In this document: positions 30,302-40,734 of the stretch, piece after piece
Position numbering within the stretch: the first letter of the stretch is position 1
Layout: every line of letters begins with the position of its first letter
From: Histomonas meleagridis
Lineage: Eukaryota > Parabasalia > Tritrichomonadida > Dientamoebidae
Assembly (NCBI GenBank): GCA_020186115.1
Contig: WSYJ01000052.1
Coordinates: 496,001 to 560,000 of the forward strand
DNA: 64,000 bases
Direction: 5' to 3'
Program-made: the position numbers and the translations under genes
Notes under the pieces: model-generated
Told to the model about the DNA's origin: nothing
What the model saw: the letters and a program-made list of their open reading frames with translations, nothing else
Database searches by the model: none

Positions 30302-31435
30302 TTAAATAATATCTTTTACGTATTCTTCTGAACATAAAAAAAATCTTTCGGTTGAGTTTCCTTTTCCTGTGTCGATTAAAATAATTGGTGAAAGTTTTGA
30401 TATGGTTGTTTTCATATTTAAAAAAATGGTGTTTTGATCTGTTCTTTCCATTTGTATCCAATTTTCTGGCTTATAACCTATCATTCGTTCAATAAGTAAT
30501 GGTGAGATTTTTAAAATTAATCGATTTTTGCCATCTGAAATTATACAATTCATTGAATAATAATATACATTTCCTTTGTTTTTTGCTATGGATAATGTAC
30601 CATATGATTTAACTTTACAATTCTTTAATTCAATAAATGAGATTTTATCACTTTCGGATTTGTTAATAAGTTCTTTAATTTGCATAATATTTATTTTGTT
30701 TTGTTGTTCATTTGTATTATCATTTTCAATATATTCGAAATCACTTTCATCTGATGATAAAAATTGAGTTTTATTTATTGGTTCTTCAATTAATTTTAAA
30801 GTTGGATTTTGTTTAGTTGAATTCTTTTTTGTTTGCGTTTTCTTTTTGGTTGTGTTTTGTCTTTGAGTTTTTTTAATTTCTTTCTTTGGTTGTTGAGTTT
30901 GATAAAGTTTTGGATTATATTGTACAATGTTTTTCCTTTTTTCTGTTTTTATTGTTGACTTGCCGCCTATAATTTGGATGTGTTCATCATCTAAGAACAC
31001 AACTCCATATTTTGCGATTGTACCTTTTAAGATTACAATTTTTATTCCAGGTGTTAATAAAGGATTTAATATTTTCATTTTGTGTTTGGAAATACCTATA
31101 AAAGTATTAAAGCCATCATCAAGTAAAAATTTTAAAGTTCCTTTTTCATCTGTCTCAAAATTGATTCTTCTTGAATATGGAATTCCTATATCAACAATTT
31201 CATTTATTTGAACAAGACATGGATAATCAAAAATATAAGTTTCACTTCTAATCTGATTTTTATCAATTATTGGTAATGATGTTTCACTTAAATCTGTGAT
31301 TAAAAATGTTTCGATATTATTTCCATTATTTTGTTTTAGCCAATTTGGGTTTGGATTTGCATAAATCATCTTCAATTGTTCATTCATAATAAATTCTAAT
31401 TTAATTTGATGTAACACATCAAAGAAAAGTGACAT
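30302..31435 (-). CDS. RMI1-like OB-fold protein
   Basis: A 377-residue protein. After a helical N-terminal segment, residues about 70-160 follow the OB-fold pattern of RMI1/TDRD3 N-termini: YPCLVQINEIVDIGIP, LKFLLDDGFNTFIGISKHKM, LTPGIKIVILKGTIAKYGVVFLDDEHIQIIGG. The last part, PGxKxxLxG...G.xxL....xxxxGG, is the most telling. RMI1 partners RecQ helicase and topoisomerase III in dissolving recombination intermediates. A basic, Lys/Thr-rich linker (about 165-215) and a second region (about 240-370) with alternating strands, possibly a second OB fold, follow. The ATG is preceded on its strand by a TATCGTT-type word (at 31438-31444). Without a search the family call is moderate. Confidence 0.55.
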   Translation of the reverse strand: MSLFFDVLHQIKLEFIMNEQLKMIYANPNPNWLKQNNGNNIETFLITDLSETSLPIIDKNQIRSETYIFDYPCLVQINEIVDIGIPYSRRINFETDEKGTLKFLLDDGFNTFIGISKHKMKILNPLLTPGIKIVILKGTIAKYGVVFLDDEHIQIIGGKSTIKTEKRKNIVQYNPKLYQTQQPKKEIKKTQRQNTTKKKTQTKKNSTKQNPTLKLIEEPINKTQFLSSDESDFEYIENDNTNEQQNKINIMQIKELINKSESDKISFIELKNCKVKSYGTLSIAKNKGNVYYYSMNCIISDGKNRLILKISPLLIERMIGYKPENWIQMERTDQNTIFLNMKTTISKLSPIILIDTGKGNSTERFFLCSEEYVKDII

Positions 31436-31797
31436 TTAACGATAGGAATTTCAAAAAGACGATAGTTTTTTTCTGTGGAAAACAGTTTCTTGATCATTTA
31501 ATTTGTCTATCGTTTTTCCACGGGATTTTTGAAATAATTGTTCCTAATAAATCAAATCTGAATATAATTATGTGATGAAAAATTAGTATATCGATTTTAA
31601 TATTCAATTTGTATAAAAAAATTAAATTTTTATTTTGAATCAAATTTGATCAATTAGATAAAAAATTATAAAATATTCTTAGGTACATTGTGAAAAATAA
31701 CATATAAAATTCATTGATATATGTTTTACTTCATAATTTTTAAAAATGATTTTTTTTTTCAAGAAGAAATTTTAAAGTAAAATAAAAACGTTTTTAG
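31436..31797. other. divergent intergenic region with ACGATA/TATCGT words
   Basis: Lies between two divergent genes. ACGATA words occur at 31439-31444 and 31459-31464 and TATCGT at 31508-31513, clustered within 80 bp of the RMI1-like start. Nothing is recognised nearer the LRR gene other than T-rich DNA. Confidence 0.4.
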
Positions 31798-33057
31798 ATG
31801 GAAGAATTTTACACACCTGAAGTTGAAGTAATAAATTCTCCACTTGTTGTAGAGGAACCAATTGTTTCGTCCGCTAGTGAAGTAGAGGAGGAAGATCATG
31901 TTGATTTAGAAAAAACAAAACAATTAGTATACGATGCAATTTTTACAGAACTTAAATTTCCCCAAGGGTTTGACAAAGAAGATATGATTTTATTTATAAG
32001 AGATGTAGAATTTCCACAAGAAACCGATGATGAATCAATCGAAGAGTATAAACAAGAATGTCTTAATATTATTAAAGAGAAAATGTTTCCTTCCCAAGAA
32101 CAAAATGAAGAAGAAGACACGTTAGAATTAACACCTGATTTTATTGCAGATCGTTTATCAGATCTTCAATCAGTTGAAGGAGACAGTCTTTCTTTTGCAT
32201 TCACAACTTTTTCTGTTTCAGAAGCTGACATAGCTAATGTGTCGGCGCTTTCCTCCTATCAAACCTTACGTTACATTAAATTAGAATCAAATCTTATTTC
32301 AGATATTTCACCATTAACAAACATTTCAGGTCTAAGGGAATTGTATTTAGCAGGCAATAAGATCACTTCTTTTGATAATATTTCATTTCCTTGCCTTGAG
32401 ATTTTGGATTTAAGACAAAACCAAATCAAAACAATTGAAAAATTATTAATTCCAAAACTTAAAAAACTTTTTTTGTCACAAAACAAAATATGTTTTATAT
32501 CTCCAAATGCGTTTTCTGATCTGAATGAACTAAATGAATTAGATCTCACAGAGAACAAACTTCATAAGTTCAAAGAAAACACATTTTTAGGCTTAAACAA
32601 AATCGAAACATTTAATCTCAGTCAAAACTTAATTGAAGAATGTGATTTCGGTGAAATTCATACATTGAAATCATTAAGCATTGGCGGAAATAGTTTTGAT
32701 ACCATTAACGGAATAAGGTCATTAAAATCATTAGAAAAACTCGATTTGCAAATGTCTTCGATTGCAAATATAAATGATTTAAAGGATTTGTCTGAGCTGA
32801 AACATTTGGAATCAATTGCTTTGGACGGTTCACCTGTTTGTGACGTCGAAGCATTTAGAATCGAAATAATTTTATTAGTTCCTTCAATAGAAGAAATTAA
32901 TGGCGAAGAAGTAAATGACGCAGAAAGACAAGAAGCAGAAGAAATGGAAGCTGAACGAAAGAGAAAGGAAGCAGAGGAAAGCGAAATAAATAATTCAACT
33001 GAAAATGCAGATGATGAAAATAATACTGTCTCGGATTCTGCTTATGAAAGTCATTGA
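31798..33057 (+). CDS. leucine-rich repeat protein with acidic ends (SDS22/LRRC23-like)
   Basis: A 419-residue protein: a very acidic N-terminal third with a helical segment (about 38-100), then about nine LRRs of the 21-24-residue type (for example LRYIKLESNLISDISPL, LRELYLAGNKITSF, LEILDLRQNQIKTI, LNELDLTENKLHKF), a capping region (LKHLESIALDGSPVCDVEAF..EIILLVPSIEEINGEEV) of the LRRcap kind seen in SDS22 and axonemal LRR proteins, and an acidic charged tail. This layout is known from PP1 regulators and from radial-spoke or dynein-associated proteins such as LRRC23, so a flagellar role is plausible. No signal peptide: intracellular, unlike BspA-like surface LRR proteins. Confidence 0.7.
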   Translation: MEEFYTPEVEVINSPLVVEEPIVSSASEVEEEDHVDLEKTKQLVYDAIFTELKFPQGFDKEDMILFIRDVEFPQETDDESIEEYKQECLNIIKEKMFPSQEQNEEEDTLELTPDFIADRLSDLQSVEGDSLSFAFTTFSVSEADIANVSALSSYQTLRYIKLESNLISDISPLTNISGLRELYLAGNKITSFDNISFPCLEILDLRQNQIKTIEKLLIPKLKKLFLSQNKICFISPNAFSDLNELNELDLTENKLHKFKENTFLGLNKIETFNLSQNLIEECDFGEIHTLKSLSIGGNSFDTINGIRSLKSLEKLDLQMSSIANINDLKDLSELKHLESIALDGSPVCDVEAFRIEIILLVPSIEEINGEEVNDAERQEAEEMEAERKRKEAEESEINNSTENADDENNTVSDSAYESH

Positions 33058-33761
33058 AATAAATATATATTATGATGTATTTGTATTTATATTGTTTGCA
33101 TGCTTAAGTTCTTTTCGATATTAATTTTGTTTGAATAATATTTAATAATTTTTGTTTAAATTTTTAATATAGATGGCCATCTACAGTTGTCTGTAGACCG
33201 ACAACAAATTTGTTAATAAATATAAATTTTATCATATACTCAGTCTCAAAAACATGAATTAAAATATGTAAAAAAAAAATCGAGAAAAAAGATTTCTTCA
33301 TGTTAAATTTCTCCTTAGTGAAGTGAGTGAAAATGAGAATATTGTGAAAATTACAAAATTAAATAGAAAAAAAATTTATTAAATATATATATCTAAATAT
33401 GTTCTCTATGAATAATGCCACAGGGTAGGCGCGGGTTATGTTGAGGTGTCGGTCTACAAGTTTTTCTTCCAGTCTATAACAATTTTATAGAAGAATGTAT
33501 GAATCTTTTACAAATACCATAGAAGAAATGTTTTCAATGTTACAAGATCTTGTTATCAGGAAAGATTTTCCAGAGTATTTCCTAATAAATTTCATACTCT
33601 TCCACCAACGAAATCAGTTTTTTATCTATAATAAAAATCAAGTTTTAAAATTTTAATGAGTAAATACTTTCAACATGAAAAATGTATTTTATTCTATAGA
33701 AGTTCACTAAATTTTTTTTAAAAAGAAAATCAATTTTTTCATTCTAAAAATATATTCGTTT
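33058..33761. other. intergenic region containing a 12-bp inverted repeat pair
   Basis: No gene. TGTAGACCGACA at 33192-33203 and its exact reverse complement at 33447-33458 bracket about 243 bp of AT-rich DNA and may mark a small MITE-like element. A further self-complementary word, AGATGGCCATCT, is at 33172-33183. Confidence 0.4.
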
Positions 33762-36700
33762 TTATTCAAAAAATTTAGTAATTTGTTGAGCCAATCGTTT
33801 CTGTTTGATATTATCACATTGCGAGAAACTCTGTACAATTAATTTCAATTTATTTTCACGCAATATTTTCACGTTATCCACGTTACTTTGGAACATCACT
33901 AACACCAATTCTAATAATGAAACCGGAACTTGCGATGTCATTTTGAACTTCTCTATAATTATACCTATGAATTCCTTATTTAACAAGTTACTTAAGAACT
34001 CTACTGACTGCTGACATATTCCGATTAATTTTCCGATGAATGTTGGCGCGTTATCTTGATTCACCAATTTCAGTCCTTTTCTGAACTTTTTAATTGCTTC
34101 TTCTTTTACAATCATTTTTTCTATATGATATTCTTCTTTCATTAATAATGAATAAATTGCAGTGATTGCTTTAGTGCACCAATAAGGCTGAGGTAAGTTA
34201 TCTAAATATATACCAATCAAATTATCCTCAATTAATTTCATCATTGATTCTTGATTAACATCTGCTACAAGATACATTTCCATAATAACTGAAAGTGTTT
34301 GTGATTTAATTTCTGATTCTGTTTGAAGATATTCACATAAATATTTAAGAAGTCGACTTTCAGCTACAAAACAAATACGTGCGCGTGATAACTTACACAT
34401 TTCTGCAAGTAATGTAATAAGATTTGAATGAATGTGTAACGTATCTGTTTTAGATGACGCTGAATTACCAAAATCAACTTTCAATAATTCGCATGTCATT
34501 TCCATTACACCGGAACTTGTTAAGTTATCACGTGTTTCAGGATCCATTCCAATAAACTTCACTGTCTTACATAACTGTAATATATTCTGTGGTGCTAAAA
34601 CTTGTCGTGCAGACCTTTCAGCTTTAGAATATAATGACTCTACTATCTTCTCCATTACATCTGGCTCACTCATTGCAATTTTAACTTTTGTGTCCGCTTG
34701 ACTAAATATTAAATCAAGGTCACAAATGTTTTCAATCATTTTATTGACTTCTTGACTTCGATTTTGTAATTCTGCAAGTTCATAAAGTATTGATGCAAGT
34801 GGTGGTAATACACCTGCCTTCATAAATAATCGACAAAAATCTGCTTGTTGTGTAGCTCTTTGTGATGAAAATATATCCATTGTTGTTTGTAATGCTATAG
34901 AAATCATTTGTTTTTCACTTTCAACATTATAATGAAGAATTTTAACAAGTGCTGAAACTCCATTACAAGCTATAAACATTTGTGTGTTATCTTGAGATTT
35001 AGAACATATTTCAGTTAATATATTAACAGCACTTTGGCGACATGTAAAATCAATCGATGGATCAAGAAACTTCATAACAGGTGGTATACCACCAAGTAAA
35101 CAAAAGTTTTCTTTAATCTGTGATTGACCTACACACATTTCAAATATAATCGAAAGTAATGATCGAGAGATTTCAACATCATTAACTTTCGAAAATTCTA
35201 AAATTTCGATTACAGGCATTACACCTTGTTGAGAAATTAATGTTGATCTTACTGATGGTTCTTCTTTAAGAATTGAGAGAATACGTTCTAAATATCCAAG
35301 TAATGTATGACTTGGAATTCCAAGTTTTAATAAATGAAGATTTGATATTAATTCACGTGTAAGTTCTTCAACACGAGAGCGCTGTGCAAATATCTTTTGT
35401 TCTTCTGGATCTTCATCATCAATAAATCCAAGATCTCCTTGATCACGTACAAAACTTTGTATAGTAAGACTTTCTGTGCCAGATGAATCTTCACCAGATG
35501 TAACATCAAATCCACTTTCAGAATCATCTTCAGCAAATAACGCAAGTGCATTCTTCTCTGTACTAGTAACACTTTTTAATGCACTATTAGGATTAACCAT
35601 TTGTTTCTTATGAAGAGTAAGTGGTCGATCATCACTATCACTACCAAAGACATCACTGGAACTATTTACATTGTTAAGTTGTATTAATGGCTTATTTTTA
35701 TTGTTTTGTGGAAGTGCTAATGGTTTATCATCACTATCACTTCCAAAAACATTATCTGAACTACTATCATTACCTGGAAGTTTAAGTAATGGTTGATTTT
35801 TGTTATTTGGAGGATTATTAATTTGAAGTAATGGTTTGTTTTTATTGTTTTGTGGAAGTGCTAATGGTTTATCATCACTATCACTTCCAAAAACATTATC
35901 TGAACTACTATCATTACCTGGAAGTTTAAGTAAAGGTTTGTTTTTGTTATTTGGAGGATTATTAATTTGAAGTAATGGCTTGTTTTTATTGTTTTGTGGA
36001 AGCGCTAATGGTTTATCATCACTATCACTTCCGAAAACATTATCTGAACTACTATCATTACCTGGAAGTTTAAGTAAAGGTTTGTTTTTGTTTGGTGCTA
36101 TTTTTGGTTTATCACTACTACTTCCAAACATATCTGATGATGAATTTTCTTTTTGTTTTTTAGTTTTTGTTGGTGTAAGTTGAAGCAACGGAGCATTATT
36201 CTTTCGTGGAGGTTGAGGAGGAATAAAATCATCAGAATCCGAATCAATATCAAATTTATCAAGAGCATTGAAATCAGGTCCAAGTGATGCATTGCCTCTG
36301 TTATGATTAATTTGTAATTGTTCACCTTTCTGTTGTTCACTTTCACGCTTTGCAGCAGCTTCTTTTTCGTTATAAAGCCAAAGATAACTTTGAAGCTGTT
36401 TAGCAGAAGGACGTTCTGATGGATCTCTTTTAAAACACATTGTAAGAAAATCACAAAGATGTGTAGAAGCATTTGTTGGAAGAGGAGGCGATTCAGAAAG
36501 TATTCGCATCCTCGCTTCTTCTGGTGGAAGATCTTTAAATGGTGGTTTACCAGTCATAAGCTCAATAATTGTACATCCAAGTGACCATATGTCAGATTCT
36601 TTGGTAAATGTTTTGGAATTAAGAACTTCAGGAGCACTCCAATAAGGATTATCTTGAATATTAAGATTTGTAATGGTAGCACTAAGACCAAAGTCAGTGA

Positions 36701-37130
36701 TTTTAGGAACACCATTTTGAAGAAGAATATTGGAAGCACGAAGATTGTTATGTGTATTACCTTGTTCATGTAAATATTCAAGACCTTGAAGAATATCCCA
36801 AACATAACGAGCAACAAGTTTTTCTGGAATGGATTTAAATCGATCAATCGTAGTTCGTAATGAATTTCCTTCACACCAATCCATAACAATAAAAACACCT
36901 GTAGTATTATAAATAACTTCGTGGTAATGAACAATGTTTCTGTGACGCATAGATGAAAACATAGCAAAAAGACGTGATATAGCTGCCTTTTCTATTGATT
37001 CAATAATTTTTGGTGGAAAAAATTTAATTGCTACAAGAGTACCAGTCCTAGAGCTCATCGCTTGGAAAACTTGAGGATGATCCCCTGGAGTAATTGTCTG
37101 TTCAAAAGTATATTCATTAACTGATTTCAT
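33762..37130 (-). CDS. SepH/Cdc7/MAP3K-epsilon-like kinase domain with C-terminal ARM repeats; catalytic Asp replaced
   Basis: An 1122-residue protein. Residues 1-258 form a kinase domain of the STE/Cdc7-SepH kind: VAIKFF (ATP Lys), the catalytic loop HNNLRASN where HRDLKxxN is expected, an intact DFG (ITDFGLSA), SAPEVL, DIWSLGCTIIELMTG. The catalytic-base Asp is Asn, and Arg replaces the catalytic-loop Lys. A disordered Ser/Asp/Asn-rich linker (about 265-580) holds a 48-residue tandem repeat. From about 590 to the end are ARM/HEAT-type helices, as in septation-initiation (Cdc7/SepH) and MAP3K-epsilon relatives, which act in cytokinesis and polarity. Domain order supports that family. The kinase may be inactive or scaffold-like. 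It diverges from the RING gene with 268 bp between. Confidence 0.75.
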   Translation of the reverse strand: MKSVNEYTFEQTITPGDHPQVFQAMSSRTGTLVAIKFFPPKIIESIEKAAISRLFAMFSSMRHRNIVHYHEVIYNTTGVFIVMDWCEGNSLRTTIDRFKSIPEKLVARYVWDILQGLEYLHEQGNTHNNLRASNILLQNGVPKITDFGLSATITNLNIQDNPYWSAPEVLNSKTFTKESDIWSLGCTIIELMTGKPPFKDLPPEEARMRILSESPPLPTNASTHLCDFLTMCFKRDPSERPSAKQLQSYLWLYNEKEAAAKRESEQQKGEQLQINHNRGNASLGPDFNALDKFDIDSDSDDFIPPQPPRKNNAPLLQLTPTKTKKQKENSSSDMFGSSSDKPKIAPNKNKPLLKLPGNDSSSDNVFGSDSDDKPLALPQNNKNKPLLQINNPPNNKNKPLLKLPGNDSSSDNVFGSDSDDKPLALPQNNKNKPLLQINNPPNNKNQPLLKLPGNDSSSDNVFGSDSDDKPLALPQNNKNKPLIQLNNVNSSSDVFGSDSDDRPLTLHKKQMVNPNSALKSVTSTEKNALALFAEDDSESGFDVTSGEDSSGTESLTIQSFVRDQGDLGFIDDEDPEEQKIFAQRSRVEELTRELISNLHLLKLGIPSHTLLGYLERILSILKEEPSVRSTLISQQGVMPVIEILEFSKVNDVEISRSLLSIIFEMCVGQSQIKENFCLLGGIPPVMKFLDPSIDFTCRQSAVNILTEICSKSQDNTQMFIACNGVSALVKILHYNVESEKQMISIALQTTMDIFSSQRATQQADFCRLFMKAGVLPPLASILYELAELQNRSQEVNKMIENICDLDLIFSQADTKVKIAMSEPDVMEKIVESLYSKAERSARQVLAPQNILQLCKTVKFIGMDPETRDNLTSSGVMEMTCELLKVDFGNSASSKTDTLHIHSNLITLLAEMCKLSRARICFVAESRLLKYLCEYLQTESEIKSQTLSVIMEMYLVADVNQESMMKLIEDNLIGIYLDNLPQPYWCTKAITAIYSLLMKEEYHIEKMIVKEEAIKKFRKGLKLVNQDNAPTFIGKLIGICQQSVEFLSNLLNKEFIGIIIEKFKMTSQVPVSLLELVLVMFQSNVDNVKILRENKLKLIVQSFSQCDNIKQKRLAQQITKFFE
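35690..36095 (-). repeat. 144-bp in-frame tandem repeat within the kinase-ARM gene
   Basis: The word TTGTTTTGTG recurs at 35701, 35845 and 35989, exactly 144 bp (48 codons) apart. The repeat encodes KNKPLLKLPGNDSSSDNVFG and a following SDSDDKPLALPQNN-containing segment. Two full units and a partial third are present; the copies are almost identical in DNA, so length may vary between strains. Confidence 0.85.
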
Positions 37131-37398
37131 TTTATTTTAAACGAACGTTAATCACGGTTTGTTAACAAAAAGCTAAAATAAACGTACTTTTCCAACAGAA
37201 GATTTTTAAGCAAGAAGAATGTTTTCATTTTTTTTTTTTTTGAAGAAATTTTAGTTTTTAGCAAGGAAAAAATGGATATATCCATAAAATATATTGCATG
37301 AAAAAAAATATTTATTGGTTGGTTTTAAAAATCTCTTTGTAAAAGAGTTTTGCTGGAATTGTTCGTCTTAAACGTTCAACTATCGTCAAAATTTCCTA

Positions 37399-37932
37399 AT
37401 GACTGAAAAAAAATGTTTAATTTGTCATGAAACTGTTCGTGCTCCCTTGGTTTCCCCTTGTGGCCACACATTTTGCGCTTCATGCATAAAACGAAAACTA
37501 GAAGATGATCATACATGTCCAGAATGTCACCAACCTCTTAGACTCAGTGAATTAAAGCCAACAACAGTAATAGATGTACCTGATGTTGATGAGCCAAGGT
37601 GGGAATGCCCAATTTGTTTTGAGCAATTAACATGTCCTGTTATCACTCCATGTGGTCATGCATTTTGTCGAGAGTGTATTGAAACATGGCTAAATCGTTC
37701 TGATAAGTGTCCATCTTGTAATAATATCATTCATATAGCAGATCTTACACCAATAAATTTCGGAAACTCCACTTCACAGAATCAAAGAACAACAACACAT
37801 GCAAGACCACGCTGGACAGATGTTAACAAAAATGTAATCGGACTTTTGCCTGTGAATGAAAATACTCGGGTTGTTGTTTACTCAATTCTTGTATTTTCAA
37901 TTGTTCTAATGGTCCTTTCTGTTGTTGTCTAA
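37399..37932 (+). CDS. tail-anchored double-RING E3 ubiquitin ligase-like protein
   Basis: A 177-residue protein with two C3HC4 RING fingers in tandem: CLICHE..SPCGHTFCASCI..CPEC (about 6-48) and CPICFE..TPCGHAFCRECI..CPSC (about 70-112). A hydrophobic C-terminal helix (VVVYSILVFSIVLMVLSVVV) ends the protein, so it is anchored in a membrane with the RINGs in the cytosol. The architecture recalls RNF5/RMA-type ER ligases, though these have one RING. The ATG is preceded within 20 bp by TATCGTC; the stop is followed by TAAAC. Confidence 0.8.
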   Translation: MTEKKCLICHETVRAPLVSPCGHTFCASCIKRKLEDDHTCPECHQPLRLSELKPTTVIDVPDVDEPRWECPICFEQLTCPVITPCGHAFCRECIETWLNRSDKCPSCNNIIHIADLTPINFGNSTSQNQRTTTHARPRWTDVNKNVIGLLPVNENTRVVVYSILVFSIVLMVLSVVV

Positions 37933-38187
37933 TAAACTAATCAACAATATCTCAAAAAAACAATGGAATCGTAATGAATAAAAAAAGGAAAATGATAATA
38001 TTTTTAAACAAATTTGTTTAAGTAAATCATAAAACTAAGGATAAGAAATATTTACATACAAAAATCTAAATTGATTGTTGACTTAAAACAATATAAGAAA
38101 AATTCATTATGAATTCTTCAAATGAAATATTTTGGGGTAATAATAAGTTTATAGATACTGGAAGTATGAAACAAATATACTTGCTAT

Positions 38188-38616
38188 TTAATGAAAAGGT
38201 GAATTATTGGGTTCTAATTTGAAAAGTTGATGTGAAATTACAAATTTATTATGAACCTTTTTTAAATGAAAGATCGAAGTAAAAAGCTTTGAACCTTCAT
38301 ATTTGAATTCTATACTTCCATTAACAATAATTAAAATTATTTCAAGTTTTTCCTCATTCGTACAAATGTTTGAATTTTGGATATCAAAATTATCAAGATG
38401 AATTTTAGAAAATTCCTTGAAAGAATTATACAAATTTTGAATTTCAATAACACCTGTTCCATTCGTTTTGAGCATATGATCATTTTCATAATTCATTAAA
38501 TGAACTGAAGAACTTCCATCAAAAAATGAAGAAATTGAAGATTTGTTATTAACAAATGACGAAAAAAAACCTTCAATGAATTCTTTTGCAACACGCCTCT
38601 GGGAGAGGGTTTCCAT
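38188..38616 (-). CDS. NTF2-like domain protein
   Basis: A 142-residue protein made of a single domain whose pattern fits the NTF2 fold: VAKEFIEGFFSSFVNN at the start, then SSFFDGSSSVHLMN, TGVIEIQNLYNSF, DNFDIQNS, EIILIIVNGSIEF, FTSIFHLKKVHNKFVISHQLFKL. This order matches NTF2 and the N-terminus of G3BP-like proteins. Likely roles are nuclear import of Ran or RNA export; which one cannot be told. No targeting signals. Single-copy in this window. Confidence 0.6.
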   Translation of the reverse strand: METLSQRRVAKEFIEGFFSSFVNNKSSISSFFDGSSSVHLMNYENDHMLKTNGTGVIEIQNLYNSFKEFSKIHLDNFDIQNSNICTNEEKLEIILIIVNGSIEFKYEGSKLFTSIFHLKKVHNKFVISHQLFKLEPNNSPFH

Positions 38617-38973
38617 GGTTGTTTTTCACAGACTTCGTTTGAATCGGAGTCTATCATGTTTCGAAACATGAAACAATATCAATCTCCATTTCTCTGCTTT
38701 AAAAAATTATTCGCGATATTTACATAATGTAAACATTGGAAGATTTTGTATTGATTTTAAATATTTAATCTTTTTGCTGCTCAATTTTAAAAAAATTTGA
38801 AAGCTTGACAATATTTAATGACAAAATGATAAAAACTTTATATTAAAAACAATTTATGTAATTGTTTAATGCTTTGATGAGCATAATGATGATTTTGAAT
38901 CCTATTTGTGCCAGACTACAATTGAGTTAATTTTATTGAAAATTGCTTTGGCCATACAACTTTTTGAATTGAA
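38617..38973. other. divergent intergenic region upstream of lysyl-tRNA synthetase
   Basis: About 360 bp of AT-rich sequence. Nothing recognised apart from an initiator for the synthetase just downstream. Confidence 0.4.
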
Positions 38974-38994
38974 ATGTGGCCGCATGGTCGTGTT

Positions 38995-39006
38995 TCATTT
39001 TCTTTG
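38995..39006 (+). promoter_or_regulatory. initiator deciding the start of lysyl-tRNA synthetase
   Basis: TCATTTTCTTTG lies directly before the ATG at 39007, with A+1 at 38997 and a leader of 10 nt. The malic enzyme gene has TCACTTTTCTCG in the same place. If transcription starts here, the ATG at 38974 is outside the mRNA. Confidence 0.6.
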
Positions 39007-40734
39007 ATGTCCTCGAAAGCTCCTGAACTTCCAGAGGGATATACAATTGATTCCGAAGGTGTTTACCATGACCCAGATGGTAATGTTGTATCTAAGTCTA
39101 AAATCAAAGCAGTTTTAAAAGCACAAAAAATCGCTGCAAACAAAGCAAAGAAGCAAGCTCAACAACCACCCAAAAAGCAAGGAGAATCAGAGAAGCTTGA
39201 GGAACTTGATGAAAAGCAATATTATGAACGCAGACTTGCATTAATTACTCAACAATTAAAAGCAGCTCGTGCAGATAAATCTCTTGTTTCTCCATACCCA
39301 CACTACTTCCCAGTCTCACACTCCATTCCAAAATACATAGAAGAATTTAGTGGCTTACAAAATGGAGAAGAAAAGCCTGAAATCCCAGTTAAAGTTGCTG
39401 GTCGTATTTACAACATCCGTAGCTACGGAAAACTTCATTTCCTTGATTTATATGATGGTGAAAAGAAACTTCAACTTCTTTGCCGTGCTCAAAGCTGGCA
39501 TGACACCTCCAAATTCAAGGACGAATTTGCTCGCTTTTACCTTGGTGACATTGTTGGCGCCGAAGGTTTTCCATGCCGCACAAAGAATGGTGAGCTTTCA
39601 GTTTGCTGCACAAATCTTACCTTACTTACACCATGCCTTCATCAATTACCACATTCTGTTAAAGACACAGAAGTTAGGTATCGTCAACGTTTCCTTGATC
39701 TCATTGTTAATAGAAAGAATCGTGAAATCTTTGAAAAGCGTGCTACAATCATTCGTGAGTTTAGACATTTCCTTGATGATCATGGCTTTATCGAAGTTGA
39801 AACACCAATTATGTGGCAATCTGCAGGTGGTGCTACAGCCAAACCATTTATCACACATCACAATAGCCTCGATATTGATCTTTGGCTTCGTGTTGCACCA
39901 GAACTTTTCTTAAAGATGTGCGTTGTTGGTGGTATGAACCGTGTTTATGAAATCGGTCGTAACTTCCGTAATGAAGGAATGGATCCAACACATAACCCAG
40001 AATTCACATCATGTGAATTTTACATGGCTTATGCAGATTACAACTTCTTAATGAGTTTCACTGAAGAACTTCTCAGGAACGTTGTAATGAAAGTTAAAGG
40101 ATCACTTAAATTTGATATTGATACTCCAAATGGAAAGGTAGAAATTGATTTCGAAAAGCCTTTTGGTCGTATTGACATGATTGCAGAACTTAAGAAACAT
40201 GTTGGTGAACTCCCACCACTTGAGGATACAGAGGAAACTCGTAAGTATCTTGATGACCTTTGCGTTAAGTATGATGTTGAAGTTACACCACCACGTTCTG
40301 TTTCAAGAATGCTTGATAAACTCGTTGGCCACTTTGTTGAACCACAATGCATTAATCCAACATTCTTAATGAACCATCCACAAGTTATGTCTCCACTTGC
40401 TAAATGGCATCGTGATCTCCCAGGACAAGTTGAGCGTTTCGAATTGTTCATAAATGGCTTAGAATACTGTAATGCTTACACAGAACTTAATGCACCAATG
40501 GTACAACGCGAACTTTTCCTTGATCAAATTAAGCAAAAGGAAGCTAATGATGACGAAGCAATGCCATACGATGATACTTTCTGCACTGCTTTGGAATATG
40601 GACTTCCTCCAACTGCTGGATGGGGACTTGGTATTGATCGTCTTACAATGCTTCTTACTAACCAAGAATCAATTCGTGAAGTTTTATTATATCCATTAAT
40701 GAAACCTCTTGATTCAACTGAACAAAAACAATAA
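39007..40734 (+). CDS. KARS: lysyl-tRNA synthetase (class II)
   Basis: A 575-residue enzyme that charges tRNA-Lys in the cytosol. A Lys/Ala/Gln-rich N-terminal extension ([19 protein letters not shown]), typical of eukaryotic LysRS, precedes the OB-fold anticodon-binding domain (about 120-220) and the class II core: motif 2 in [20 protein letters not shown] and motif 3 in [15 protein letters not shown]. The length is normal. An upstream in-frame ATG at 38974 would add 11 residues, but the initiator at 38995 favours 39007. Codon use is of the highly expressed kind. The stop overlaps TAAAA. Confidence 0.95.
   Translation: MSSKAPELPEGYTIDSEGVYHDPDGNVVSKSKIKAVLKAQKIAANKAKKQAQQPPKKQGESEKLEELDEKQYYERRLALITQQLKAARADKSLVSPYPHYFPVSHSIPKYIEEFSGLQNGEEKPEIPVKVAGRIYNIRSYGKLHFLDLYDGEKKLQLLCRAQSWHDTSKFKDEFARFYLGDIVGAEGFPCRTKNGELSVCCTNLTLLTPCLHQLPHSVKDTEVRYRQRFLDLIVNRKNREIFEKRATIIREFRHFLDDHGFIEVETPIMWQSAGGATAKPFITHHNSLDIDLWLRVAPELFLKMCVVGGMNRVYEIGRNFRNEGMDPTHNPEFTSCEFYMAYADYNFLMSFTEELLRNVVMKVKGSLKFDIDTPNGKVEIDFEKPFGRIDMIAELKKHVGELPPLEDTEETRKYLDDLCVKYDVEVTPPRSVSRMLDKLVGHFVEPQCINPTFLMNHPQVMSPLAKWHRDLPGQVERFELFINGLEYCNAYTELNAPMVQRELFLDQIKQKEANDDEAMPYDDTFCTALEYGLPPTAGWGLGIDRLTMLLTNQESIREVLLYPLMKPLDSTEQKQ

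Noticed and set aside
38974-39006. Upstream ATG of lysyl-tRNA synthetase as the start
   Set aside because: A strong initiator lies after it and 10 nt before the next in-frame ATG, so it is probably not in the mRNA.
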